DNA from: Ianthella basta
Taxonomy: Eukaryota > Porifera > Demospongiae > Verongiida > Ianthellidae
Direction: 5' to 3'
DNA: 64,000 nt
Assembly: GCA_964019415.1 (NCBI GenBank)
Contig: OZ025875.1
Coordinates: 124,001 to 188,000, forward strand
In this document: positions 24,901-35,906 of the stretch, in pieces
Layout of the letters: the number at the start of each line of letters is the position of its first letter
Position numbering within the stretch: position 1 is the stretch's first letter
The notes under the pieces: model-generated
Told to the model about the DNA's origin: nothing
The model's database searches: none
Seen by the model: only the letters and a program-made list of their open reading frames with translations
Program-made: the position numbers and the translations under genes

Positions 24901-26712
24901 GGGATACAAAGTTTTCATGCATGCTGCATATCTGTGGAACCTGGCAGAAGATGTCATTGATAGTCCCAGCCTCTAGGACAGCGCCCTGATACCGTTGAAG
25001 GGGCTCCATGTACACCTACAGCAGCAGTGAACACCAACTGTCGCCTACGGGCTATTTAATAAGGCACCTAGAGATGCTTGCAAGGAAAGAGTAAACCTAT
25101 TGCACTCACATATGCAAAAACACCACGCACTCACACACCTTGATCACTGACTGAAGTGCCTGAAGGTAGGACCGTTCTGTATCATAGATCCACTTGACCA
25201 CCAACTTTCTGTATTCATCCTGCACATATACAATAGCGGGGACAGACTGCAATACTGAAAGCAGGGGGTTAATACAGTTTGTGTGTGTACATTCCACACA
25301 GTGGGATGGAACCTTCAGCCCACAGCCCCCCCACAGACATAAACCAACATGCTGTTCCAATGGTACAGCCTGCACCACTGCAAAAAATCCACAGCACAAC
25401 TTACGTCTGCAGTGTCAATCTTCGAAATCAAATGGACATCAACATAAGACGCCGATGCCCTTACTACCTTCATAGATGTGGGTGGTGTTCTAATGTCCAT
25501 GGTGCTGACTGCAGCTACCAGGCGGCCTTTGCCAGAGAGCTTCAGGAGTGGGTCAGAAGTGTCGGCTATGAGGTTTTCTGTAGACCTACTGTCCCCAAAT
25601 GCTGACCACTCCACTGGTGCACACAGCGAGAGAGGACGACTAGCTCCTTTGATCACCTGCTGGGATGTTTGTGCCTTATGTCTTCGCTGTGAATAGAGAC
25701 TTACTTCCGAGGCATGTGTGGGATCTGATGTATGCCTCTGCACCTCTTCGCGTGCTGGGCTAGAGCTGCTGTCATCCTGACTGGCCTGCTGTGTCAGGTT
25801 CCCACTGCTGCAACAGGACTGTGTCACTACCTTAACCACCTGTTCCCCTGGTAACGCTACACCTTCACTTGGCAGAGAGGCTTCATCCTTCCGCGGACCC
25901 ACATCCAATGCAGTATCTGGCAAGTGTGGTTGTAGCAAGTTAGCGTCGGGGTCGCTGGCCAGTCCGCTGTCATTGTTGTCCTCTTGTGCCATGTCGCGGC
26001 AGGATCCATATCTGGAGAGGTGCATGTCCTTCGAGAACTCAATGAAAAGGTCAGGTTCCGTCACCAGGTCCACCTCGCTGCAGGACCGCTTTACGCTTCC
26101 AAGTGCGGAGCCGCCGTGCAGCTGGTGAACAGCGCAGGGAGCCGACGGCACATCCGAATGGCGCTGCATGCGTCTTGTTGGGCTGCTATGGCCATCTCCA
26201 TCGCAGATGCTGCTGCTGCTTGACGTCAATGAGCCGGCGGCGTTGGAGAAGGTGGCACCAGAGCGTGTAACGGACGAGGAGACACTGCTGGGAACAGAGC
26301 CAAGAGTGCGGCTGCTAGATCCGTGAACTTGCAGCGCATTTTCGGACCAGTTCCGCCCGAAGAGCCTGCTCAGTAGGCCTTCGGGCTTCTGGTCTTTCTC
26401 GAAAGGAAGCGTCTTGGCCTTCTCCTTGCCTCTGGTCCTCCAGTCGTCCCTCCATGAGTTCGAGGTTATCCACCCAATGGCCGTGCTCACGGGACGGCGG
26501 GACACCTTGGGCTCCGGGTACGGGAAGCCGTCAGAGTACGCGGGAACACTAGCCGTGGGCGACGCTCTGTGTTGTGTCCTGCTGATGGGAACGGGGTCGG
26601 TGGACGGCCACACAGCAGTAGACTGAGCAAGAGATGGGTCATTTTCGTAAATCACATGCCGAGGACGAAGCTGAGTCGGCTCCCCAGTGTCGGAGTAGCT
26701 GCCGTCCGCCAT
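15955..26712 (-). CDS. ARHGEF17: ARHGEF17-like Rho guanine nucleotide exchange factor (DH-PH-beta-propeller), multi-exon
   Basis: Predicted to activate Rho GTPases at membranes or the actin cytoskeleton. The start is ATG at 26712 in a GGCGGA context. The first exon (26712-25405) encodes about 436 disordered Ser-rich residues. DH-domain exons follow: 25246-25139 (DEYRKLVVKWIYDTERSYLQ), then others to about 24230, with a conserved helix LLIKPIQRIPRYVL near 24500. PH-region exons lie at about 24070-23330, then a helical segment and FLHSLDLQPGRTGMK ending at 22992. A C-terminal WD40-like propeller follows (LWVCRGDSYGGQVCLLNVE; LWIGLGNKVIVLD; LLIGTSAGVILLLPLP; SGGDGFEDF) and stops at 15955. Phases agree at the joins checked (25405/25246, 18953/16340). 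ITVCNSEIRCIAMVP resembles ARHGEF17 more than ARHGEF10. Introns 16341-18952 and 20790-22991 hold mobile elements. Confidence 0.88.
16726..16932 (-). mobile_element. Foldback insertion with Penelope-type hammerhead core and 12-bp target duplication
   Basis: Arms 16726-16809 and 16815-16898 are inverted repeats of 84 bp with about two mismatches and a 5-bp loop. The direct repeat ctcatcctttct flanks the insertion at 16714-16725 and 16933-16944. On the - strand, 16814-16776 has a hammerhead layout: GCC, CTGAAGA, a hairpin (GACCA...TGGTC), GAAAC, GTC, GGC. This resembles minimal hammerheads reported in Penelope-like retroelements. It lies inside an intron of the RhoGEF gene. No protein is encoded. 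Confidence 0.75.
17187..17794. mobile_element. Non-autonomous TIR element, about 0.6 kb, family unknown
   Basis: Terminal inverted repeats of about 40 bp, left near 17192-17231 and right near 17752-17791, share the core atatgtgagagt..ccagtagaaatc.aagattagc. The interior has no transposase frame. The ends are TA-rich, so a TA target duplication (Tc1/mariner type) is possible but cannot be separated from the local TATA repeats. Sits in the 2.6-kb RhoGEF intron. Confidence 0.7.
18072..18544. mobile_element. Degenerate hAT-like MITE (tentative)
   Basis: The left end reads cagggatgggcttgtcatgc; the right end, reverse-complemented, reads cagggaagcctgtcacgcc, followed on both sides by C-rich runs. 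CAGGG termini fit hAT elements. An 8-bp target duplication is not clear. The interior carries about five degenerate 20-26-bp repeats around gggcgatttcgttcatt (18288-18372). No transposase. Confidence 0.45.
21800..22200. repeat. Two short degenerate tandem repeats in a RhoGEF intron
   Basis: 21810-21902 holds three copies of a 30-35-bp unit around gaccagcactc...agagtgctta. 21975-22195 holds about three copies of a 50-60-bp unit around gaggctgtgtgttgagtta...gtggagtgagacag. Both are imperfect and non-coding. Confidence 0.6.
22269..22875. mobile_element. piggyBac-type MITE with TTAA ends
   Basis: The left end is TTAA followed by CCCTTTAACGCCGAA. The right end, reverse-complemented, is TTAA followed by ACCCTTTAGCACCGAA. 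TTAA target sites and CCCTTT-type inverted termini are piggyBac hallmarks. The 607-bp element has no transposase and is inside the 20790-22991 intron of the RhoGEF gene. Confidence 0.75.
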
Positions 26713-27062
26713 GTGTGGATGTGGTGGACCTCCCCCAAACTTCTTTGCCACAATGGCGACTGGCAGTCTCCGAATAATAGGTGGGCGTGGAAACAAGTTG
26801 TCGGTGTACAAGCACGCGAGCGAGTATACATACACCGCATCAGGTGTCAGTTCCCCAGCCCATGATGACACCCTACACATGCAGGTTAGGCCTACACTAG
26901 TTTGCATTCTTCTTGACTGCAAAGGGATCACTTGCTCATCAAGTTACACTTACAATTCAAATAATCATTAATAGACAACCCTTGATCCTTCCCCCATCTA
27001 GTACACTACTGTTAGTCACTCCATGCACTTGGCACAGGTGCTTGCTTCCTCGTGCATATGCA
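26713..27062. other. Spacer between the RRM1 stop and the ARHGEF17-like start
   Basis: 350 bp. It should contain the 5' untranslated region and promoter of the RhoGEF gene and the 3' end of RRM1, both on the minus strand. No separate gene or RNA is visible. Confidence 0.6.
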
Positions 27063-27301
27063 CTAAGAGCTGCACATGACACAGGCTTCACGGTTCTGCA
27101 GTGAGCAGGCCATGGCTGCCGCCGCGTCCTCTTTCTTCTGCTGTGCCTCACTGAGAACAGACTGGTCCACTGTGAACTGGATGGCATTGGCCGCTGGACG
27201 TGTCCTCAAGTAGTACATTCCAGTCTTCAGGCCCTACAGAACAAGACAACACAGCTAAACACAAACACACCCACACCCACACAAACACAAACACCCCACA
27301 C

Positions 27302-27396
<95 letters not shown>

Positions 27397-28674
27397 TGTT
27401 CCAGGCATAAAAGTGCATGCTTGTGAGCTTGCCAAAGTTCGGTTCTGCAATGTACATGTTCAGGGACTGGCTCTGGTCAATAAACGCCCCCCTGTCGGCA
27501 GCCATGTTGATCAACACCTTCTGCGATATCTCCCACACTGTCTTGTAAAGTTTCTTTATGTGGGTTGGAATCTCATCGATACTCTGCACGGAGCCACCGT
27601 GAGCAATGAGCTTATGCTTCATGGCCTCGTTCCACAGCCCCAGCTCAGTCAGGTCCTTCATGAGGTGCTGGTTCACCACCTGCAGCACCAGCCAACACAG
27701 CACCACCTCACCCCAACACACCCCTCACTACACACAAACCTATCACTTCTCCCTCACCTGAAACTCTCCTGACAGCACACGACGGCTGTAGATGTTGCTA
27801 GTGTAGGGTTCAAAGGACTCGTTATTCCCAAGGATTTGTGCAGTGGAGGCAGTTGGCATGGGTGCCAAGAGCAGGCTGTTTCGCACTCCAAACCTAACAG
27901 TGGGAGAAGTCCATTACACTAAACAAACACAAGGTCTGGACAACAGTCAACACACACCTGGCGATCCTTGTCTTGAGGCCCGCCCAGTCCCATCGCTGTG
28001 AGGGGGTAACCCCCCACATGTCGAACTGGAGCACACCTTTGCTCACAGGACTGCCTGCATAGGTCTCATAGGGACTGTCCCTCTCGGCCAATTCACAGGA
28101 GGCTGTCAGTGCACCAAAGTAGATTGTTTCAAAGACCTGCCGATTGAGTGCCTGTGCCTCCTCACTCTCAAAGGGATAGCGCATCAAAATGAACATGTCA
28201 GCCAGACCCTACGCAAAACACAAGCAATCATAGCACCTGCTCCCACATGTCACTCCACCACCACTTCCAGATACTCCCACATGTCCCTCCACCACCACTC
28301 CCAGATACTCCCACATGTCCCTCCACCACCACTCCCAGATACTCCCACATGTCCCTCCACCACCACTCCCAGATACTCCCACATGTCCCTCCACCACCAC
28401 TCCCAGAAACCCCACCCACTGCCCGCTGGTGTACCTGGACACCAATGCCAATGGGCCTGTGCCTGAAGTTGGACGCCTGGGCCTCCGGGATCGGGTAACA
28501 GTTGAGGTCAATGATCCTATTCAGGTTACGTGTCACCACCTTGGTCACCTCAAACAGACGCTGGAAGTCAAAGGTCTGGTCTGCACCCACAAACATGGGC
28601 AGGGCAATGGATGCCAGATTGCACACAGCAACCTGCAAGGGCAGTTGTAGGTGGTGCCATGGACTGCCTCACTC

Positions 28675-28723
<49 letters not shown>

Positions 28724-30840
28724 CAGCACACCTCCTCAGTGCTTGTGTACTCCAATATCTCAGTACAGAGGTTGCTGGACTTGATGGTGCCGAGGTTCTG
28801 CTGGTTGCTCTTGCGATTGCAGGCATCCTTGTAGAGCATGTACGGAGTGCCCGTCTCAGTCTGTGCCTCCAGGATGGCAAACCACAGCTTTTGTGCCCTC
28901 ACTGTGCGGCGAGCACGTCCTTCTCGCTCATACCTACTCATGCAACATTAGGAGAAACTACTAATACATACACCCACCCACACACCCACCCACACACACA
29001 CCCACACACACACACAAGTACACAAACTGCCTCACTTCTCATATAGCTGCTCAAACTCCTCCCCCCACACTTCGTGCAGCCCAGGGCACTCATGGGGACA
29101 CATCAAAGACCAATCCTTGTCTGCCTCCACACGCTTCATGAACAGGTCCGGGATCCACAGCCCATAGAACAGGTCCCGTGCACGCTGCCGACAAGCAAGA
29201 TGACTAAGATACTCAACAACATACGTACTCAACTCAATAGCTCCAGCTGCCTATCAAAGATACACATACGCATGCATACACACACACACACACACACACA
29301 CACCACACACACACGCACGCGCGCACACGCACACACCTGCTCCTCCTTTCCTGTGTTCTTGCGAAGGTCCAAGAAGTCAAACACGTCAGCGTGCCACGGC
29401 TCCAGGTACACAGCAAACGCACCAGGGCGCTTGTTCCCGCCTTGGTCCACGTAGCGGGCAGTGTTGTTGAATACCCGCAGCATTGGAACAAGGCCATTGG
29501 AGGTACCATTTGTCTGGGGCAAGAGGAGTGAGCACACTCACACACCAACCAGCTGGTTCCCTGAGTGCGACTCACCCCAGCGATGTAGCTGCCCCGGGCA
29601 CGGATGCAGTGCACAGCTACACCAATGCCTCCTGCAGACTTGGAGATGCAGGCGCACTGCTTCAGAGTGTCGTAGATGCCCTGTGTGAGCAGGTTCGGGT
29701 TAGGGTGTCAAGGAACAGTTCTGTGAGTGGGGTGAGGTGCTGGGACTCACATCAATACTATCCTCCTTCATGGCTAGCAGGAAACATGACGAGAGCTGAG
29801 GGCGGCATGTCCCAGCATTGAAGAGTGTCGGTGATGCGTGTGTGAACCACTTCTCAGAGAGAAGGGTGTAGGTCTCCAGCACAGCGTCTAAGTCCTCCTT
29901 GTGAACGCCAATGGCCACGCGCATCAGCATGTGCTGCGGCCGCTCGGCAACTGAAGGAATGACGGCAGAAGACAAGGCCATGCAATGTAATGTTGGCCAT
30001 GTTACGTACTAGTGTGTCCTCAGTGTGCGGGGTACCTTTCCCATTGATCTTGAGGAGGTAGGAGCGCTCCAAGGTCTGAGGGAGAGAGGCATACACAAAT
30101 GACCAACTGTGTGCTGAGGTGCCGGTGCGACAGTGGAGCGTCACCTTGAAGCCAAAGTAGCTGTAGCAATAGTCTCTGTCATAGATGATGGCCGAGTTGA
30201 AGGTCTGCACATACAAGCACAACACACAACACATGCACAAGTGAACACGACTGAACCAGAACAGCAAACACAGCCAGTACACACATCGGCATGTCTTTGT
30301 ACAATGTCCATCGTCTCCTTGCTGATCATGGGAGAGGAAAGCCCGTTCTTTGGGTTCTGGTAGTGGAACAAGTCAGACATCACAGCTGTTGGGAAGGGGG
30401 GGGGGGGGGGGGGGACAGACCATGAAGAGTGGTTTTACCGTAGCTACACTTTAGACCAGCACGTGCTAGCTAACCGGAGAACTGCTTCTTTGTTTCCTTG
30501 TGTAGGTTGGACACAGCTATCCGAGCGGCGAGGGTGGCGTAGTCGGGATGACGAGTGGTCATTGAAGCGGATGTCTCAGCGGCGAGCGTGTCCAGCTCCA
30601 CAGTGGTGATGCCGGGGTAGACTCCGGAGATTACCTTCATGGTTATCTCGGCTGGGTCTATGAACTCCTGGTTGAGGCCGTAGCAGAGCTTGCTGATGCG
30701 TGAGGTGATCTTGTCAAACAGCACTGGCTCCTGCCGACCATCTGCAGAAGGGGGAGAACAGAGAAATCAGAACGACTTTCACAACCTAGCAGCGACAGGT
30801 GCTGCGTACCTCTCTTGATGACATAGATTCTTGAGCTCAT
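27063..30840 (-). CDS. RRM1: Ribonucleoside-diphosphate reductase large subunit
   Basis: Catalytic alpha subunit of class Ia ribonucleotide reductase, which reduces NDPs to dNDPs with the small subunit RRM2 in the cytosol. The start is ATG at 30840 ([10 protein letters not shown]), then exon 2 with [19 protein letters not shown]. An N-terminal ATP-cone region is followed by the first redox cysteine ([13 protein letters not shown]), the active-site trio in NLCTEILEY near 28760 (Asn, Cys, Glu), and a C-terminal [16 protein letters not shown] with the CxxC shuttle pair, stop at 27063. Coverage looks complete for a protein of about 790 residues. Introns are short; three have GT-repeat arrays starting at the donor. 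It is head-to-head with OFD1. Confidence 0.97.
27300..27394. repeat. (CA)n microsatellite beginning at an RRM1 donor site
   Basis: The sense (-) strand reads AAG|GTGTGTGT..., the splice donor being the first dinucleotide of the run. The exon ends at 27395 (AWNK) and the next exon continues in frame with [10 protein letters not shown]. Confidence 0.95.
28250..28425. repeat. 34-bp minisatellite in an RRM1 intron
   Basis: Between four and five copies of a 34-bp unit containing ccaccaccactcccagatac and tcccacatgtccct. Units are nearly identical, indicating recent expansion. It lies between coding exons that join in frame. Confidence 0.92.
28678..28731. repeat. (CA)n microsatellite at an RRM1 donor site
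   Basis: The sense strand reads GAGGAG|GTGTGC followed by a GT run. The exon (TSTEE) ends at 28732 and the next encodes VAVCNLAS. Confidence 0.9.
29272..29336. repeat. CA/CG-rich microsatellite at an RRM1 donor site
   Basis: The sense strand reads GAGCAG|GTGTGTGCG followed by GT, GCGT and GT repeats. The exon (GKEEQ) ends at 29337. A further CA-rich run occupies 28965-29022. Confidence 0.9.
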
Positions 30841-30968
30841 CTTCTCGTCCTCTGTTCAGCCCGCTCTCCTGCACTGCAAAGACCACTAGTACGTGCTCTC
30901 CCGCCAACTCCTCCCTCTTGCCGCCATGGAAACGCCGCGGCTCACTGCCCGGGGCAGCACTCTGCAAT
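30841..30968. promoter_or_regulatory. Divergent RRM1/OFD1 promoter with X-box-like site
   Basis: 128 bp separate the two start codons. GCCGCCATGGAAAC at 30920-30933 matches the RFX X-box pattern (GTNRCC, 0-3 nt spacer, RGYAAC-like half) in most positions: the spacer AT is typical and both halves have mismatches. X-boxes close upstream of start codons are known for ciliary genes, and OFD1 is one. It would sit about 36-49 bp before the OFD1 ATG. No TATA box. Confidence 0.6.
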
Positions 30969-33900
30969 ATGGCCGCCACACCGCTGCAGGGCGTGAGGCT
31001 AGACACCCAAGTGCGAGAGGAGATCTACAGGCAGCTGAGGAGTCGGGGGCTCCCGGAATGGCTCAAGGTAGCTTGATAAGCCCATTCGTGTTGCGTACTG
31101 GTCGATGCTAATAGCTCTGCCGGCACATGTGGACATCACAGTAGATGGTAGGCCTGGGGGCCGGGGGTAGGCCTGGGCGCCGGGGATGGTAGTAGGCCTG
31201 GGGGCCGGGGGTGGTAGAGGGCCCGGGGGCCGGGGGCGGTAGTGGGCCCGGGGGCCGGGGGCGGTAGTAGGCCCGGGGGCCGGGGGCGGTAGTAGGCCCG
31301 GGGGCCGGGGGCGGTAGTAGGCCCGGGGGCGGTAGTAGGCCCGGGGGCCGGGGGCGGTAGTAGGCCCGGGGGCCGGGGGCGGTAGTAGGCCCGGGGGCCG
31401 GGGGCGGTAGTAGGCCCGGGGGCCGGGGTGGTAGTCAACCCACTTGTTCACTCTCCACTCTCACTTTACTACCACTCAACAACTCACAGCAGTGAGTGTG
31501 TATAGACATCACTTGAGTCACTATGGACTAGATATGGACGTTTAGAAATGCCCCTTCAGCCAAGGCCAGTCCACCAGCGTCCTGTAGTGAACTGATGGAG
31601 TGACAGTTTTGTACCCTAACTGCGTCTGCAAGCTGCTGTGACCTGGTCAGGGGACGAGACTGCTACAGTGTGATCCTCCACTCCCTCCTGTAGACTCAGT
31701 TCCGAAGCAAACTGGTCCATGAGCTGCAGGCCCCACCCCCTCCACCAGCCTCAGTTGAGCAGGAGCGAGCTGACCCTCTCTGCCAGCTTGCCAATGACCT
31801 CATCTTGGAACACCTTCGGAGCCTCAAGTACCACTGCTCCCGCTCTGTGTTCACTGCTGAGTACACAGACAAGGTCAGTGTGTGTGTGTGTGTGTGTGCG
31901 TGTGTGTGTGGGTGTGTCTGTGTCTGTGTGTGCATCATGTGTGTGAACTACCCTTACCCCACAGGCCCTCTCTGTGGATCACCTGCTGACCGTCCTCCGT
32001 GTGCCAGTGGAGTCAAGCCTGGCCCAGATGGTGGTACGTGTGTGTGGTGTGGTGGGCAGGGGATGAGCTGCTGGTGCAGTGTGTGCTGGTGTGCTCCACA
32101 GAAGGAACCAAAGACCAGTGTGCTCGTGGTCCTATTGCTGGAGCTGGCTAACCACTTTGCCAGAAGGAGCTCGTCAAGAGAGGCAGCTTCCCAAACCGAC
32201 TCTGACCCATCCTCGTGGAGCTCTCTCCTAGGTGGGACTCTGGCATGCATTGCACGCTTGGTCATGCCTTGAGCTCTGCCCACTGGTGTGGTCCCACTGT
32301 GTAGCAGTCAAGCTATCGCAGTTGGACAGAGAGTCCTCCGCCACCCTCCTCTCCTCTGGGAGTGGCCAACAGTCGGTGGAGGAGCAGCTGGCAGCCCACC
32401 AGCACCGCTGTGAGGAGTGGGCTAGGGAGCAGGTGAAACGAGAGGTGAGTGGGGACTGGTGAGGCAGGGCATGCCAGAAGGTGTGGGTGTTGAGTGGTGT
32501 AGTGATGTGGCCTCAGGTTGCCAGAATACACAAGGTGGAGTTAGCTCAGATGAAGATGGCTGAGAGGGAAAGGCATGACCGGGAATTGGCCAGTATTCGT
32601 GACCAAGTGAGAGTAGACCCATCCACATTCCTATCACCATGTGTGTCCACACCGGCTAAAGGCACTTGTGCTGACCCTTTGTGTGTGTCTGCAGCTCCAT
32701 ACAGAATATAGCGAGCGCCTCAAACATTTGAAGAGCATTGAGTTGAAACTTCATGAGCAGTTTCGAAACAAGGAACAGGTGGGATAGGCTGGTACCGGCA
32801 CATCAAAGTGGGAGGAGTCAGTGAGTGTGTTTGTGTGGTCACTGCAGGAGTTGGAGTCATCAGTGTTCATGCAGCGCCAGACACTACTGAAGGAGATGGA
32901 CAGCATGAAGAACCGTGAGGCCATCTCCCTTCGCAGTGCGGCAGTTAGCCGGGAGACCCTGAGCAGTGAGGCTGCTCGAGTGGAGTGCTTGCTGGAGGAA
33001 GTGCGGGGGAGGGAAGCCAGCCTGGAACAAGTCCGGCTGCAGTACCAGCGCCTGGCCGAGGAGACTACACAGCAGTGGGTTGGCAGGGGGGAGTGGTTGG
33101 GTGTGCAGTGCTGAGTGCCTTGTGCCTCCAGCCAGGTTGGAGCAGAGAGTGAGGGAGGAGGCTCTGCAGCACCAGAAGGAGCTGAGGAGGAGGGAGTTGG
33201 CACTGAAAGGCAAGCAGCAATCGTGTGTGTGTGCCTAACTGGGTCTTCACTCCGTCCATCCCTCCTGTTCCCACTGTAAGCAGAAGTGCAAGGTGAGGTG
33301 GAAAGACTGAAGGACTGTCTCCATGAGAGCCAAGCTGAGTGCAGCTCTCTGCAGGGCAGGCTGAGTGCAGTGACAGAGCAGCAGAGTGGGCTGGCTAGGC
33401 AGTACGACTCCCTGCAGAAGAGACTGGCGTGCTTGGGGGACTCCCCTGAAGCCAGTATGCAGAAACTGCAACAGCAAGTGGAAATGTTGCGTGCACAGCT
33501 GAAGTGCGCAGAGCAACACAGCCAACAGAGAGAGAAGGGTGGGTTGTGGGTGGGCGGAGGTGGGGCTGGGGGGTGGGGTGGGGCAGGTGTGGTAGTTTTC
33601 TATTAAATGATTGTCTGCCTTGGTTTGCCCAGAATTGAAGAAATCTTTGGAGGAGACGTCAGCACAGCTCAGCACACGTCCAGCAGAGCTGGTAGGCAGC
33701 ATACATCAACAGTGATGTGTTGTGGGTAGAGACTAGTCCACTGTGTGCGTTGTAGGGGCTGTTGGAGGCGGAGCTACAGCGGGAGAGACAGGGGCACAGG
33801 GAGCAGGTGGGCTCGTTGACAAGAGAGAGGGACTGCCTGCAGAGGGCAGTGGTCATACTGAAGAGGAGGAGCAATGACAGTGAGCACAGACTGCAGGAAA

Positions 33901-35612
33901 AGGGCATGCTGCTGCTGCATTGCACGCAAGAGCTGGAGGATGCCAAAGCACAGGTTGCTGTCCTGGAGCAGGCAGTAGACGGGCTGGTGCGGCGAGGGGC
34001 ACCCTCCTCCCAGGGGAAGAAGGGGCAGGGCAGCAGCCCAGTGGGCAAAAAGGTCCTGAGGTTTGCCAGCCCAGTGCAAACGCGTGTATTCCCACCCTTT
34101 GCCACCACTTCCCCTAAGAGAGACCTGCACAAACAGGTACACAATGCCCCACCTCGCAGTGAGCTGGACACAAGATCCATCATCTTGCGCCTGGACCAAG
34201 TGGCAAAGGTGTGCCTACATTTATTGTCTGTCCAATTGCTATAATCAGTGTGTTCCCTCTTGTCATCAGGAAGTGGATGCGTCATACTGCCGCATGATTG
34301 ATACTTCTAGTGCAGCAAGTGAATCGGACCACCTCCCCCTGCTATCACCCGGCAGCCCGTTGACACCAAACACTGAACAGTCAGCTGTAAAGGAACAAGT
34401 TCAGTTACAGTCAAACAACCCCGTAAGCGAATGTGGGGCACAGCTTGTTGACGTGGCTGCAAAGACAGTGCTGGAAGATCCAGGCTTTCAGGGACAGGAG
34501 CAAGAAGTGTTAAAATGGCCACTGTCACTAGACACCTTGTGGCAGTACCAGCACCAAAGACATCATACCAATGAAAACACCAGTTTAACCCTTGACTCAG
34601 CCCCGCCCACCAGCACTACTGATCCTGCCCTGCCCACCAGCACTACTGAGCTAGCCCCTCCCACCAGCACTACTGAGCTAGCCCCGCCCACCCACACTAC
34701 TGATCCAGCCCCTCCCACCCACACTACTGAGCTAGCCCCGCCCATCAGCGCTACTGATCCAGCCCCTCCCACCCACACTACTGAGCTAGCCCCTCCCACC
34801 AGCACTACTGATCCAGCCCCTCCCATCAGTGCTACTGATCCAGCCCCGCCCACCCACACTACTGAGCTAGCCCCGCCCATCAGCGCTACTGATCCAGCCC
34901 CTCCCACCCACACTACTGATCCAGCCCCTCCCACCAGCACTACTGATCCAGCCCCTCCCATCAGCACTACTGATCCAGCCCCGCCTACCCACACTACTGA
35001 TCCGGCCCCTCCCATCAGCACTACTGATCCAGCCCCGCCCACCCACACTACTGATTCAGCCCCGCCCACCCACACTTCTGATTCAGCCCCGCCCACCCAC
35101 ACTACTGATCCAGCCCCGCCCACCCACACTACTGATCCAGCCCCTCCCATTGGTGTTAGCAATCTCACTGCACTCACTTGGGAGGCCCGTCACAGGGAGC
35201 GAGAACAAGAGAGGCAGCGTAGACGTATGGACCAGGAGGCTGAATGTCAAGCACAACTGACAGAGCTGGGCCAAGAGAACAACGCAGGGGACGGCACCAC
35301 TCCTTCCCCTGGCGCTGAGTGGGGAGCCCCGTCTAAGGAAACTGACTCGGTGATGCAGCGCTACTTGCAGATGGTCATGGAGCAAAAGCAGGAAGGTGCC
35401 CCGGCCAGCCACGAGATCAACGGTCATGACAAGGTGAAGGTGGATGAGTTTGGTTTGCCTTTGTCAGCAGTTGAGCATGGCAGGTGAGGTGCATGAGGTC
35501 CAGAGCTAATGGGGACAGTCTGCTATTCTCTGTATACGTCTGAGCATTGCTGTATCTATTGTGCAGTTTTGGAGGTGCCTCATCAGATGACAACCCTTTT
35601 GAAGACTGGTAA
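30969..35612 (+). CDS. OFD1: OFD1 centriole and centriolar satellite protein (LisH and coiled coils)
   Basis: OFD1 acts at distal centrioles and centriolar satellites in ciliogenesis. I chose ATG at 30969 (MAATPLQG). The N-terminus LDTQVREEIYRQLRSRGLPE continuing into TQFRSKLVHELQAP parallels OFD1, and a LisH-like segment follows (LANDLILEHLRSLKYHCSRS). Later exons are coiled coil, for example RQTLLKEMDSMKNREA. The C-terminal exons keep SVMQRYLQMVMEQKQEG and end in DDNPFEDW, comparable to the acidic Trp-terminated OFD1 tail; stop at 35610-35612. Unusual is an exon (about 34270-35485) with roughly 20 copies of a nonapeptide DPAPPTHTT. Intron 1 has a GC-rich minisatellite. Assignment rests on both ends and order of segments. 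Confidence 0.85.
31140..31435. repeat. G-rich minisatellite in OFD1 intron 1
   Basis: About twelve copies of a 25-bp unit containing gcccgggggccgggggcgg followed by tagtag. The run of G5 tracts on the sense strand could form G-quadruplexes in DNA or RNA. The first units toward 31140 are more diverged. Confidence 0.93.
34600..35150 (+). repeat. Coding 27-bp minisatellite in OFD1
   Basis: About 20 units encode variants of DPAPPTHTT, DPAPPTSTT, ELAPPTHTT and ELAPPISAT without frame loss. The flanking sequence on both sides remains in the same frame, so the array is translated. Thr/Pro-rich, probably disordered and possibly O-glycosylatable or phosphorylatable. Confidence 0.93.
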
Positions 35613-35906
35613 TTGGCAGCTCTCCATCGATGGCTCCTAGCTGTTGTCATGCACCATCTACTTTAGGCTAGGGAAGCAGGACACTAACATTGCATGCAAT
35701 CAATGACGGTGGTTTGTGTTAATGTTGTGGGTACCTGCAAGGCACTCCACATACAATATTAATTAGTACAAAAGCAGCAACAGCTAGAGTGACATGGACA
35801 GTACACTCAACTGAAAATAGAGGACAAATTTATATTAAACTATATGCACATGGTCAAAATAGCATGCAATCAAACAATGCAGTCTGTGATGTACACTCTT
35901 GATATA

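Noticed and set aside
34563-35177. Antisense Gly/Val-rich frame over the OFD1 nonapeptide array
   Set aside because: A shadow of the repeat; no independent start, splice or homology support.
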